Below are positions 28,854 through 38,200 of a stretch of 64,000 nucleotides of DNA, one piece after another; position 1 is the first letter of the stretch, and each line of letters opens with the position of its first letter. The notes beneath the pieces are model-generated. The model was not told the DNA's origin, did not search any database, and was given only the letters and a program-made list of their open reading frames with translations. Origin of the DNA: Janthinobacterium tructae (GTDB lineage: Bacteria; Pseudomonadota; Gammaproteobacteria; Burkholderiales; Burkholderiaceae_D); the NCBI RefSeq assembly GCF_006517255.1, contig NZ_CP041185.1, forward strand, positions 1,550,001 through 1,614,000, written 5' to 3'. The translations under genes were made by a program, and so were the position numbers.

Positions 28854-29554
28854 TCGCCAAAATTGCCTGGTTGTTGAGCAACCTCCTGCCTGTGTTCATC
28901 TACACCGAGGAATTCCAGGCGCATTTCGACGCGGCGGCTTTCTTCATCCTTATCTTTTGCTGCATTAAAGGAGTAGCCCCCTACCAGAAAAAGGCTTCTC
29001 ACTTGCTCTTTCTCAGCGTCTGATAGTAGGGAGGTACCTCTGACAGCGAACATTGAGCAGAGCACACGCTGGCTACGTTGCAAGCTTAGGTTCAGATTGC
29101 TGAGGTAGGTTCCCTTTTTATCGGTGTACCCTTCGACCACTAACCTCTTGAGCACCCGTTTTCCCAGGTCGTCGTTGGATAGTTGGAGGATTTCTGGCAC
29201 GAACCTGCGCAACACCTCCTCTTGGTTCTTTTCGAGGCTTGACCTACCGAAGGCGAAGAGTGCACGTTGCCCGAAATCGATGACCTGGCGTTGTCGATCG
29301 ATTTTGATGCCATCATCTTCGTGTTTTTTTGCCGCCGCCTCAAAGCGGTCAAGAATAATTTCAATTTCCTTGCGATGTTGGGCTTCTTTTTTTTCTCTTT
29401 CTGTCACGTTCTTGGTGACGGCTAGGAGGGCTACGCCCATCACCACTAAAAACAACACCATCAATGCAGTCATCAGATCGGCGAACGAAATCCAAAAAGG
29501 CTTTTCAGCTTCGTCTTTGCTGCCACGTTTTAAGTATATTTTGGTGCCGGTCAT
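28838..29554 (-). CDS. zorB: Zorya ZorB: MotB/OmpA-like peptidoglycan-binding protein
   Basis: 238 residues. One transmembrane helix (FADLMTALMVLFLVVMGVAL, about 24-43) carries the MotB-type aspartate D26 needed for proton flow. After a coiled segment comes an OmpA-like domain (VVEGYTDKKGTYLSNLNLSL, about 148-167) that binds peptidoglycan. It forms the proton-driven ZorA5B2 motor with ZorA and overlaps zorA by 4 bp. Confidence 0.92.
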   Translation of the reverse strand: MTGTKIYLKRGSKDEAEKPFWISFADLMTALMVLFLVVMGVALLAVTKNVTEREKKEAQHRKEIEIILDRFEAAAKKHEDDGIKIDRQRQVIDFGQRALFAFGRSSLEKNQEEVLRRFVPEILQLSNDDLGKRVLKRLVVEGYTDKKGTYLSNLNLSLQRSQRVLCSMFAVRGTSLLSDAEKEQVRSLFLVGGYSFNAAKDKDEESRRVEMRLEFLGVDEHRQEVAQQPGNFGECALT

Positions 29555-31719
29555 GCGATTTTCCTAGCCGGAGTCATGGTGCCCATTGAGGCGAGTGTGA
29601 CTTCAAGCTCGCCAACTGCCGATGACAATAAAGCGACCGCCGAGCCTAGCTTTGTGTGAAACTCGGTATTTGCCTTGTCTAGGGTTCGCTTCACCTCAGT
29701 AGCAAACGCGGTGTGCGCCGTACCCAGCACCTCGCTGACGCCGGCTAAGTATTCGTCTGCCTGCCTTTGAGCGGTTCCGAGTTTTTGTGCGGACTCCTCG
29801 ATGCGTGCAAGGATGTCGCTGGTCAGACTAGCCTCTCTGCGTGCCAAGTCCACAGTCGTACGCAATTCGGTGACTAAGTTGGAAACGGCTGTGCGCTGCA
29901 TGCCGTAGTCCCGGAGTAGGTCCTGAATTGCCGTTGCCCCGCTTGTTAGTGCCCCCGAGGTCTCTGAAAACTTGGCCGATACCGTCGCCGCCTGCCCCAT
30001 GATTCCGGAGACACGCTCGCCTGCCGAAGCGAAGTCTCTTGACGCTGCGCCTAACTTTTCTGCTCCTGCGTACATTTTGTCGACAGAGGTTGATGTTACT
30101 TGGGTAAGGGACGATACGCTTCTCGCAATTTCACTGATAGCTGAGTTGAGTTCCCCAATCACAGACTCCACCGATGCAGACATTGCGCTAACGACTTGGC
30201 TAGAACGGTCCGACATCGCCTGTTCCCGCGCCTGATTGCTATCGAATACTTGTTTCTGCGTATCGTTGAGTTTGCCAAGCATGGTCTCAACTTGAGTGCC
30301 CATGTTATCCAGTGTCGACTGCAGCTTATTGCTGGTTTCAGTCTGGGATGTCGCTACAAGCTGACGAATCTGGTCAATGAACTCAGTAGAAGTGGCGTTG
30401 ATAGATTCTTGGCGAAGTTCCATTTTTTCGATGGCTTCGGCCATCCGTGTTGCCATGGTGTCAGTTGAGCGCTGGCTAGAATCCTCTATGTTAGAAACAA
30501 GTGTCTGAAGGGTCGTGACCGCATCCTGCATGCTACGTGCAGTCTGCTGGTTAAGATCGCTAAGTCCGGAGATTTGTCCGCCAAATAAGTCATTCAGACG
30601 CTGACTGAAGCTTGTCATCACATCTTGGAGCATACGGGAAGCAGTTGAGCTCTGGTCCCCACTGGCTGCCTTGACTGTTTCCGCAATATCCTTCATTGGA
30701 CCTTCTAAGCTGAGTTTTATGCTTTCAGCGATGGTTGCACCAAGTGCCTGATTATCTTGTCTGGAAAGCTCGGCTTGCTCCTTGGCTGTGCTTGTCAAAC
30801 GACTGGCGAGTGCATCTTGTTGCTCCTTGGCAGCTGCAATTTGCGATGCGGTTAACTCGCGCAGCAGCTGGCTCATATCCTTTACAAGCGCATCCTTTAG
30901 AATTTTCGCCTGGCTTGCTGACTCTTCAGATGCCTTCACTAACCGTGAGAGATACTCTTCGCCTGCGCCGGATTCAAAATAGGAGTCGATTGCGCGAACG
31001 ATGTCCTCAGTCTGCTCATACAGAGCAGCCAACAACAGTTTCTCGAGGAGCGTGACCAGCATGGCGGCAAAAATTGCTGTAGCCGAAATGAGAAATGCCT
31101 CGCCGACAGAATGCATTAATGACTCTAGTCCCGCGCGGACGATGGCAGCATTTTCGCTTACCTTGAATGCCTCTAGCCCTGTAATCAGTCCACTAAACGT
31201 TCCGATGATGCCGATGCCCGTGAAGAGCCCTGGAACGTGTTTGAAAAATTCTGTCCGCAATCTGCCGTCAACAACTGCCTGGGTGCTGAAATACACTTCA
31301 GCTGGCACCGTTGCGCGTGAAGCGACAACCATCATCTGGCCATCGCGCTCTTCTTCTTGGTCATGCAGTGATTCACGGAACTCAGTCCATAAATGCAGCA
31401 GGCGCTTGTCCGCTGAAAATGCCGCGGAAAATAGTCCGACAGCGTCGTTTTTCCCAAAGCCTGCAATCTGTTTTTTTATATTGCGTAACCGAATGAAATG
31501 CAATACACCTGGTATCAAAAATACGGTGAGGAATGCGATGCTCAGGATCACAATTAGTGCCCCGGTTATCAAAACGGATGTGGGAGTACTGACAAAAAAT
31601 TCCTGAATGCTCACGTTTAGGTCTTTAACAAGATCCGAAGCGATATCGAACGTGCCTTGTGGAGCTAAGCGCGATATCCCTTCTGAGGGGATTGCCCTGG
31701 TCGGGGAAGGGAGGACCAT
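29551..31719 (-). CDS. zorA: Zorya ZorA: MotA/TolQ/ExbB-like motor with long cytoplasmic tail
   Basis: 722 residues. Three clear transmembrane helices: about 48-76 (VLITGALIVILSIAFLTVFL), 162-182 (GLFTGIGIIGTFSGLITGL) and 205-233. The MotA/ExbB pore signature is in the second. Residues from about 240 to the end form a nearly continuous alpha-helical coiled tail with many Ala/Gln/Ser heptads, the ZorA tail thought to transmit infection signals to the effectors. First gene of the operon; its promoter must lie in 31720-32072. Confidence 0.92.
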   Translation of the reverse strand: MVLPSPTRAIPSEGISRLAPQGTFDIASDLVKDLNVSIQEFFVSTPTSVLITGALIVILSIAFLTVFLIPGVLHFIRLRNIKKQIAGFGKNDAVGLFSAAFSADKRLLHLWTEFRESLHDQEEERDGQMMVVASRATVPAEVYFSTQAVVDGRLRTEFFKHVPGLFTGIGIIGTFSGLITGLEAFKVSENAAIVRAGLESLMHSVGEAFLISATAIFAAMLVTLLEKLLLAALYEQTEDIVRAIDSYFESGAGEEYLSRLVKASEESASQAKILKDALVKDMSQLLRELTASQIAAAKEQQDALASRLTSTAKEQAELSRQDNQALGATIAESIKLSLEGPMKDIAETVKAASGDQSSTASRMLQDVMTSFSQRLNDLFGGQISGLSDLNQQTARSMQDAVTTLQTLVSNIEDSSQRSTDTMATRMAEAIEKMELRQESINATSTEFIDQIRQLVATSQTETSNKLQSTLDNMGTQVETMLGKLNDTQKQVFDSNQAREQAMSDRSSQVVSAMSASVESVIGELNSAISEIARSVSSLTQVTSTSVDKMYAGAEKLGAASRDFASAGERVSGIMGQAATVSAKFSETSGALTSGATAIQDLLRDYGMQRTAVSNLVTELRTTVDLARREASLTSDILARIEESAQKLGTAQRQADEYLAGVSEVLGTAHTAFATEVKRTLDKANTEFHTKLGSAVALLSSAVGELEVTLASMGTMTPARKIA

Positions 31720-32072
31720 AGGTTGAAAATGGCCGAGAGCAGTCTTAAACCGCAGAGGTCGCTTAATGTAACCAAGATACCTTTATTGCATAAGTGCAGC
31801 AAGTCAGATAGTCTGATATTTATGATTTTTGGACACCAAATCGGTAAATTGTGGATTTTCGACATGGTGTTGTTGCGAAAAAACCTAATTTTCCTTCCAG
31901 TGACGCGCAGGGAGGATATCAACGTTATCTAGCCGACGCCGCCTCCGTATAACGCATGCATCTTGCGCTATAGTCATACTTAGGACTGAAAAGTGCTGGC
32001 TTGTGAATTTGCTTCAGAAATGAGTTTATTGGGCACCAGCATCGGAATTGACTGTTCGTACAGGAGCATCAG
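31720..32072. promoter_or_regulatory. Divergent intergenic region between zorA and a zinc-ribbon gene
   Basis: 353 bp, AT-rich, between zorA (minus) and the 32073 gene (plus). It should contain both promoters; no unambiguous -35/-10 pair or operator could be fixed by eye. ACAGGAG precedes the plus-strand gene as ribosome binding site. Confidence 0.5.
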
Positions 32073-32708
32073 ATGTCAAATTGGAGTGAACACGCAGCTG
32101 CGAACATGATAAAACTATCTCAAGGCAATTCCCTGCGTGAGGCCATGCGTGAGTGGGGAACAACTGGGGGATATGAAGACACACATTCTGTTGGTGAAGT
32201 GTGTGAGTTATGTGAGCATGAGGGACTGCGCTATCAGTACGAGATAGAGAACCGCCTGACTCGTCATGCTCTTTGGGTCGGGTCTACCTGCATCACCAAA
32301 TTTGTTCCTCTTTATGAAAACGGCTTTGAAGTGGTTGGTGAGGAAGAGAAATCCAAATTTTTACGGCGTACTCAGGCAGCGCATGAAGCGAGATCTCGTG
32401 AGGAGCGAGCATTTGGTGTCCTGGAGGCGCTCGCGACCGCTCAACCCGATCAATTTGAGCAGTCTAGTTGGCGAGAAAAGTGGAAAATGGGTTACAGTGC
32501 CCGCCAGCTCATCCTGATCTCGGCCGTTTGCAACGCACACAAAATTGCATTTAATGCCGCAGATTTTCGTATCAATACACGGCGTGATAATGTCGTCTCT
32601 CAAGTGAGAACACTCCAACCGTGGCAATATCGTAGATTACGCGCGGCACTTCCAAAAACGCGCATTGCGGAGTTTGATGCATTCTTCGGGCTGAATCGCC
32701 GTAAGTAG
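32073..32708 (+). CDS. Zinc-ribbon-like hypothetical protein divergent from Zorya
   Basis: 211 residues, soluble. Residues about 45-75 have CELCEHEG, then NRLTRHALWVGSTCITKFVP, a C-x2-C...C pattern with the phrase N-x-T-x-x-x-L-x-VGS-x-C seen in small zinc-binding proteins of phages and genomic islands. The second part is helical and basic (QVRTLQPWQYRRLRAALPKT). Function unknown; a nucleic-acid-binding or regulatory role is only a guess. It shares the intergenic promoter region with zorA. Confidence 0.6.
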   Translation: MSNWSEHAAANMIKLSQGNSLREAMREWGTTGGYEDTHSVGEVCELCEHEGLRYQYEIENRLTRHALWVGSTCITKFVPLYENGFEVVGEEEKSKFLRRTQAAHEARSREERAFGVLEALATAQPDQFEQSSWREKWKMGYSARQLILISAVCNAHKIAFNAADFRINTRRDNVVSQVRTLQPWQYRRLRAALPKTRIAEFDAFFGLNRRK

Positions 32709-32711
32709 GTG

Positions 32712-32920
32712 CGGTGTTCTTGATTCATGTTTCTTGGCGAATGCGAACCCAACGGATCGTGTTAAGCCTGGAGCTCACTGCCCGGCCATAGGTGGGTGCT
32801 GTGTCGTCGATGATTCCACGATGCGATCTCGCATGCCTAACCCCTCCCCCTGTCCTGCTGATAGAGACTTTTCCGCGCTCAAGCAAGAGCTGCTTGAGCT
32901 TGGGTGGATTTCGCATCCAC
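32712..32920 (+). repeat. TGAATCGCCAC repeat element, strongly diverged copy
   Basis: Keeps GATTCATGTTTCTTGG, ACGGATCGTGTTAAG, GATGCGATCTCGCATGCC and CCTGTCCTGCTGATAGAGAC in the order of other copies, and a GCTCAAGCAAGAGCTGCTTG hairpin found in the 20330 copy. Terminal repeats are not recognisable. It closes the Zorya segment on the right. Confidence 0.55.
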
Positions 32921-33067
32921 CATGCATGGTTACTTACGAGAAGCAACCATCTGAGCGGCTCACGGCGGGTCATGAACACGAACTGAAAGGCCGCCATCTG
33001 AGCAAGACCTACAATCGACCAGATGCGAGCTAAAATAGCAACATTTTATTGCTAAGGGAAAAATTTA

Positions 33068-33601
33068 GTGTACCCAAATTTAGTTGCTGTATCGGCATTT
33101 TTGTTATTGCTGCTGGCCGGTTGCGGCAAGGAAGTGGTAACAGAGGTGCGGGGCGTCAGCGCATCCGAGGTGGTTTCGACGTCCATATGTGAGCACAAAA
33201 ACGCTTTGCAGGAAGGAGTGACAGGAATTTCATCGCAGGATGCCGAGTTCGTTTGTCGAGCTATGAATGCGAAGCTAGGGCGTGAACCTTCGCCGCAGCT
33301 GCTCGCGACCATGCAAAAATTCCTCTTCGGACTCCGTGCAAACTATGGAATGCGAGACTCGGCCAAGGACTTCACTGAGCAAGCTATGGCCATTGTCGAA
33401 GCACGGCGCCAACTTGAACGCGCAGACGCAGATATCATCCAGACGCTCAACGTTGCTGCCAAGTGCTACTCAGGATCGGACGGCCGCGTCTCGCTGGTGG
33501 ACATTGCTTCTGCGTTACACGCATCAGGGGATGCTGCTGCGACCATAAGCGAGGATGGTATTTACTCGATGTGTGCAACGATTAAAGTAATGAAAAAATA
33601 A
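33068..33601 (+). CDS. Putative lipoprotein
   Basis: 177 residues from a GTG start preceded by TAAGGGAAA. Signal MYPNLVAVSAFLLLLLAGCG with lipobox LAGC; the mature protein is mostly helical with cysteines (ICEHKNALQ, FVCRAMNAK, AAKCYSGSD, SMCATIKV). Role unknown. It lies between two repeat copies with an HNH nuclease gene and need not be part of a defence system. Confidence 0.6.
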   Translation: MYPNLVAVSAFLLLLLAGCGKEVVTEVRGVSASEVVSTSICEHKNALQEGVTGISSQDAEFVCRAMNAKLGREPSPQLLATMQKFLFGLRANYGMRDSAKDFTEQAMAIVEARRQLERADADIIQTLNVAAKCYSGSDGRVSLVDIASALHASGDAAATISEDGIYSMCATIKVMKK

Positions 33602-33638
33602 CCGTCATTCAACATCCCTGCAAGATAAGGAAATTAGG

Positions 33639-33737
33639 ATGCCAGAGGAAGCGACGAGCAACGGACGACATGTCGATGAGTACAGTGCGAAAGCGACTCA
33701 AGCGCAGGACGTTGAGCGGCTCGCAAGCATCTGGTGA
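33639..33737 (+). CDS. Possible 32-residue ORF
   Basis: Encodes MPEEATSNGRHVDEYSAKAT then QAQDVERLASIW. AAGGAAATTAGG stands before the ATG as ribosome binding site. No homology recognised; could also be the start of a truncated gene. Confidence 0.25.
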   Translation: MPEEATSNGRHVDEYSAKATQAQDVERLASIW

Positions 33738-33785
33738 TTTCGTGGCGATTCATTATTTCAACAAACGACTTAGAAAATCTAACCC

Positions 33786-34724
33786 ATGGAAACGATCCGG
33801 CGACAAACAAAAGAATGTGCAGATAAGCTATTGCCACATGCAAGAGAGGCCGGCACCGCCGAACTGTTCGAGGGATGTATCAATATGGTCGTTGTTTTAG
33901 CAAACGCGCTCAACTGTAATCAAGCGCGCACTACTGGGAGCCCAGGGTACGGAATTTTGTTTGAAATAACAGGGAGAAGTAACCCTGGACAGTTCACGCT
34001 CTTCGCCAGGCGCAAGAAAACGGGTGCTGGAGTCGTCGCGCTTGCGATAAGTGATGCAGCAATAGGGGCACGTGCCTCTGAATTGCTCGCTTTAGTCCAT
34101 GATCTTTGCCGAGATCCAGGTGTCGCTGTTGTTAAGGAAGGCAAAAACAGATGGCCAGCAATCGGTTTCAAGACGGTCGCCGCTGGCAAGCAGATCATTC
34201 AAGCGGTTTCCACCTTCATACTAGACAAGCCTCTAAACATTCAACCTATTTTAAAAGTGCGCGACTCATTCGCAGATCTTGTTGATCCAGGAGACGATCC
34301 GGCCTTTCGTGCATACGTTGCTACTTTAAGTGAAACTGAGCGAGAGATCATCATCAAGGCCCGGGTTGGTCAAGGACCGTTTCGAGATGGTCTAATAGAC
34401 CGTTGGGCCGGTTGCTCGGTAACCGGGTGCGGCCTCACAGAAGTGCTAATCGCCAGTCACATCAAGCCTTGGAGCAAATGCGAGACTCCGATAGAGCGGC
34501 TAGGAGCCGCTAATGGATTGCTTTTGACCCCAAACTTAGACAAGTTGTTTGATAGGGGCCTGATTAGCTTTGACGATAACTTCCGAATTATATTTAGTCC
34601 GGGGCTGAAAGACGGATTTGCACAAATGCTAAACGTCGACAAGCATATGCGCCTCAAAAGCAGCAAGCATACCGACATGCTACCTTTCTTGGAGTGGCAT
34701 CGGCAACATGTTTTCAGAAGCTAG
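33786..34724 (+). CDS. HNH_2 family endonuclease
   Basis: 312 residues. The C-terminal part has the HNH_2 module: RVGQGPFRDGLIDRWAGCSV, TGCGLTEVLIASHIKPWSKC, and NGLLLTPNLDKLFDRGLISF. The conserved phrase ASHIKPW...NGLLLTPNLDKLFD is diagnostic. Residues 1-160 form an uncharacterised N-terminal domain that probably gives target specificity. Such proteins occur as solitary, sometimes modification-dependent, restriction enzymes. Single gene between repeat copies at 32712 and 34779. Confidence 0.8.
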   Translation: METIRRQTKECADKLLPHAREAGTAELFEGCINMVVVLANALNCNQARTTGSPGYGILFEITGRSNPGQFTLFARRKKTGAGVVALAISDAAIGARASELLALVHDLCRDPGVAVVKEGKNRWPAIGFKTVAAGKQIIQAVSTFILDKPLNIQPILKVRDSFADLVDPGDDPAFRAYVATLSETEREIIIKARVGQGPFRDGLIDRWAGCSVTGCGLTEVLIASHIKPWSKCETPIERLGAANGLLLTPNLDKLFDRGLISFDDNFRIIFSPGLKDGFAQMLNVDKHMRLKSSKHTDMLPFLEWHRQHVFRS

Positions 34725-34732
34725 AGCTCGAA

Positions 34733-34778
34733 CTATGGAATGACCTTCCCTCGCCATAGCGGACAGTGGAAGATGACA
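34733..34778 (+). repeat. Short internal fragment of the repeat element
   Basis: TGACCTTCCCTCGCCATAG followed by GGACAGTGGAAGATGACA matches the inner CCTTCCCT..CCATA part of the element and directly precedes the full copy, in the same orientation. Confidence 0.45.
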
Positions 34779-35224
34779 TGAATCGCCACCAATAGCTTAG
34801 ACTCTTCTGATCCATGGTACTCGGACGATGAAAACCGATGGATCGTGTTGGAGGCTCGGTGTCCTGCCAGGGTCCTGGCGTGCGATCTCGCAGCCGCCTG
34901 ATCCAACGACGAGAGCGGGTCTGGGTCTATCTCCCCTGCCCCGCAGAGACTCCTATCGCGACCTAGTAAAAGCAGGCTTTCCTTGGCTATAGCTGCCGGC
35001 GAAGGATGGTTTATCCGATCGAGGCAGCAGCAGTGCGCCTGCTTTTGCGCGCGATAGCGGCACAGTTGGCTACGATAATCTCGCCCGTCTTCTGCTTCGG
35101 GCGCTCGACCACGCTCCGGTGGTGGAAGGCCAGGACTGGTCATCATGAGCCTCCGAGCCCGACCAATTGCGAAAAGCAGTATTTTGAGCGTCTGAAGAGC
35201 GTTTGGCTAACTCGTGGCGATTCA
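34779..35224 (+). mobile_element. Complete 446-bp TGAATCGCCAC repeat element (reference copy)
   Basis: Left end TGAATCGCCACCAATAGC and right end (reversed) TGAATCGCCACGAGTTAGC are imperfect terminal inverted repeats of about 28 bp, both followed by CTCTTC. Internally it has two inverted motifs, GATCCAT...ATGGATC (34812-34844) and a GCGATCTCG...CGACGAGAGCGGG pair. No coding frame. The size, ends and lack of genes fit a MITE-like non-autonomous transposon; no clear target duplication was seen, so the mobilising transposase is unknown. Confidence 0.75.
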
Positions 35225-35248
35225 CAACATGGAATTTGAATATGCCAA

Positions 35249-38200
35249 TTAGATCCCTCGTCTATGCAAATAGTCTTTGAGCCGACGGTAGTTCGTGCGT
35301 TGAACAAATTGTGGTGCGGCTTGTGCTATCTCGGTTAGACATGGGTCCAACTCTTGAGGGACCCACTGTTGGTCCGAAATCACAGCATTTAGTAGCTGCA
35401 TCGCCTCCTCTGGAAACCGTTTGCAAAGTCCAGATCTTTGCAATAGAGAGACTGTGAAGTTAGGATACTCAATTGGTATTAGCCAGTCCTTAACTGTGGC
35501 CAAGGCTGCTGGGAACTCACCTCTGGCAGCAATGACTAGCCGGCTCAACGATTCGGCAATTCGCGGCGTAGCCAAGTCGCGAGATTTAGGCCATATTTGG
35601 AGCCAGAACGGCTGCGCTCGGTTCTTCCAATAGGCCTCACGCTGCTCGGCCGCACCATCAAGAGCTTGGTACAGCGCCTGTGCGCATTTCTCCAATCCAG
35701 ATGGCGGCAAAATACCAAACGCAGATCGGAAGTCCTCGATTGAGTATCCATCTGTCGGCCCCAACGCCGCAAACGTCAAGAATACAGCATATTGCTGACG
35801 ACGTTCGCCAAGATCCGCGTAGTGTTTCGCGGCATCTAAGAACTGATTTTTAAAAGCGGTCATCAAGGGTTGATACAACCGTGGTGATAAGAGGAAACCT
35901 TCCCAAATAGGTCTTGCATCGTCTAAATTATTCCAATTAAACAGCGGCAACAGAAATTGATCTGTCCAAGCCCTATCTACACGAAAAAAAGCAATCAGCT
36001 GCGATGCCAGCAATACGCGGCCGTGGCGGAAACGATCTACACCCACGTCGCATATGGTACCGAACAAGGGGCCAATGTCGGCTGGAAGCAAATCGTCGTC
36101 GTTGGGGTTCCGTTTGAACCAAAGATTAATCAGGGTCTGAGTAACATGGCCGATCGGGTGGTTGAACGCTGAACCCACCGGATCGTAAGTTTTGACGCCA
36201 TTTCTCGTGATATGAGAATCCGTCCCAACTTCTAGTGGTAGCTTCAGCACACGATGGCACAGCTCAAGCATAATATCCTCGTGGAGATTGCTCGACTTGG
36301 AGGCGGACTTTATCCACCAAGAAACTGAATGCGCTATCTCTTGGAGAACTGAATCTGGCATCGTCTGTACTAGGTGTGCGGCAAAATGCCAAGAACGTGA
36401 AACCGTAGCCTCCTCTGCCCAAGTCTGCAGAGCATCGCGCCACCTGCCTTTCGGCCAGATGCCATCCCGTGCCAGATCGCAGAGTGCGGCTAAACTTGGA
36501 AAGAAGCGAGTGCGGCAAACGTCATGCCAGTTATCCTCGTCAAACGGTAGCCGTACCGAAGCTGGCTTTATCAACCATTCAACGATATCGCGCCGCTTCC
36601 GAGGCGCGATATCAACGGCACGGCTGTCTTCATAATCTGGATCGCCGGTACCACTCATCCAATGCGCGAACTCGTCGCGCTCATTCGCCGCTAGGTGCCA
36701 TTCTGGGTAGGTTTCGGACAGTTCCCTCAGGCGAGCTGCTGCAAGCGCCCCCAACGCGACACCGGACATGTTCAGTTTGGCCAAATGCAGCCATACGGAG
36801 TGAGACACTGTGCTAATCCAGCGATCCTGCCCACGGTCCTCCTCCTCCCCTTCCCGCTGCGGACCTATAAGGATCGCAGCCTCAAGACGCTCTTGAGCAG
36901 CGCCCTTCAACTTTCGCCCCTGCAGAACAAACAATCTGTACACCTCCCGTCTGGTGTTTGAGGACCATAGCCACCACGTGCCATCGGCCAGCAGCCAATC
37001 CACCCACTGCTCGGGCGGGATACACTCATCCTGGCTGGCGGCAAAAAGGGCCAAGCGTTTAAAGGAAGGGTATGGCAACTCGAACCAAGCAAGAGCAATT
37101 CGCTTCGCGCGCACACTGTCATTCACACGGACGGCATTCCATGCATCCCGCAGCATTTCAATCAGACTTACCCAATCATGAAACCCTTGGTTTTGCCAGT
37201 GCGGCGTGATTGAGGGAAGATCCCAGTCTGAACGATCACTGCGGTCATCGGCCCCGCCTAACTCCCGCGAAAGGTCCAGCGCATCGCGCAGCAATTGCTG
37301 TAAGTCCTCGATCAGCAGTGGCAAGGCAGCCACCCAGGTTTCGTCGGTAAGGTCATCTAGAGCGGAATGCACATTGTCAGAAGAAAGTACAAGTTCCCAG
37401 TCCACTAGCTGCCAAATCTGGGTTGGTTCGGCAGAACTCGAGTCGTCATCGGCCCAGCGAAATGGTTTCTTCAAGGTCACCTTGGGAGCAAGTAATTCGC
37501 GCAACTCCAGCCGCAGCGTAGTGGTTAGCCCCTCGCGTTTAAGTCGATTTTTCCAACGATACAGATCTGGATCGCGCCACTGAGACTTTACCCTTCCACT
37601 CAGCATAAGGCGCCATAACGTGCGCATCAAGGCCCCAGGAACAGACATAGGCGCATAGAGGCGGATTTCATCCAATTCTGATATTTTCCCTTCTTGCTCC
37701 AGTGCAGCAATGCGATCTAAACCCTGCTCGATCAGAAAAAGCCACCTGTCGTGTAACTTCCCGCCCCGCTCCGCGATCCATATGATTAGTCTCGCGTCAT
37801 TGAGATGACGCACTAGCCAGCGGGCTAGGTGAAACATCGCGTCATCCCAATGGCTACCTGTGACGCCTCCAGAAGCCAGCAACATTGGCTGCGCGCAGTC
37901 ATAAGGTGCAGGTCGGCGAATCAGGCTGAAGCGCAGTTTCGCATCAGCCTCAAAGAGGGGTGGGACACCAAATCGCGCCAGATCAGCATACCCGAAGCGC
38001 TCGTCCGCGAAGGACTCTAGTAACCAATCCAGTGACGGGACGGGGTTAAGATCTGCAAATCGCTTAGCTGGCAACCCTGACTTGTCTGACAAGGCCCAGA
38101 GCATCCGGCCTACGAAGTTATCTGACAGGGTACTGTCTTGTGGACGAGCTAGGGCATGTTTGACGATGATCGCCTCTTTACCCTGCACTCCGTCGCGGTG

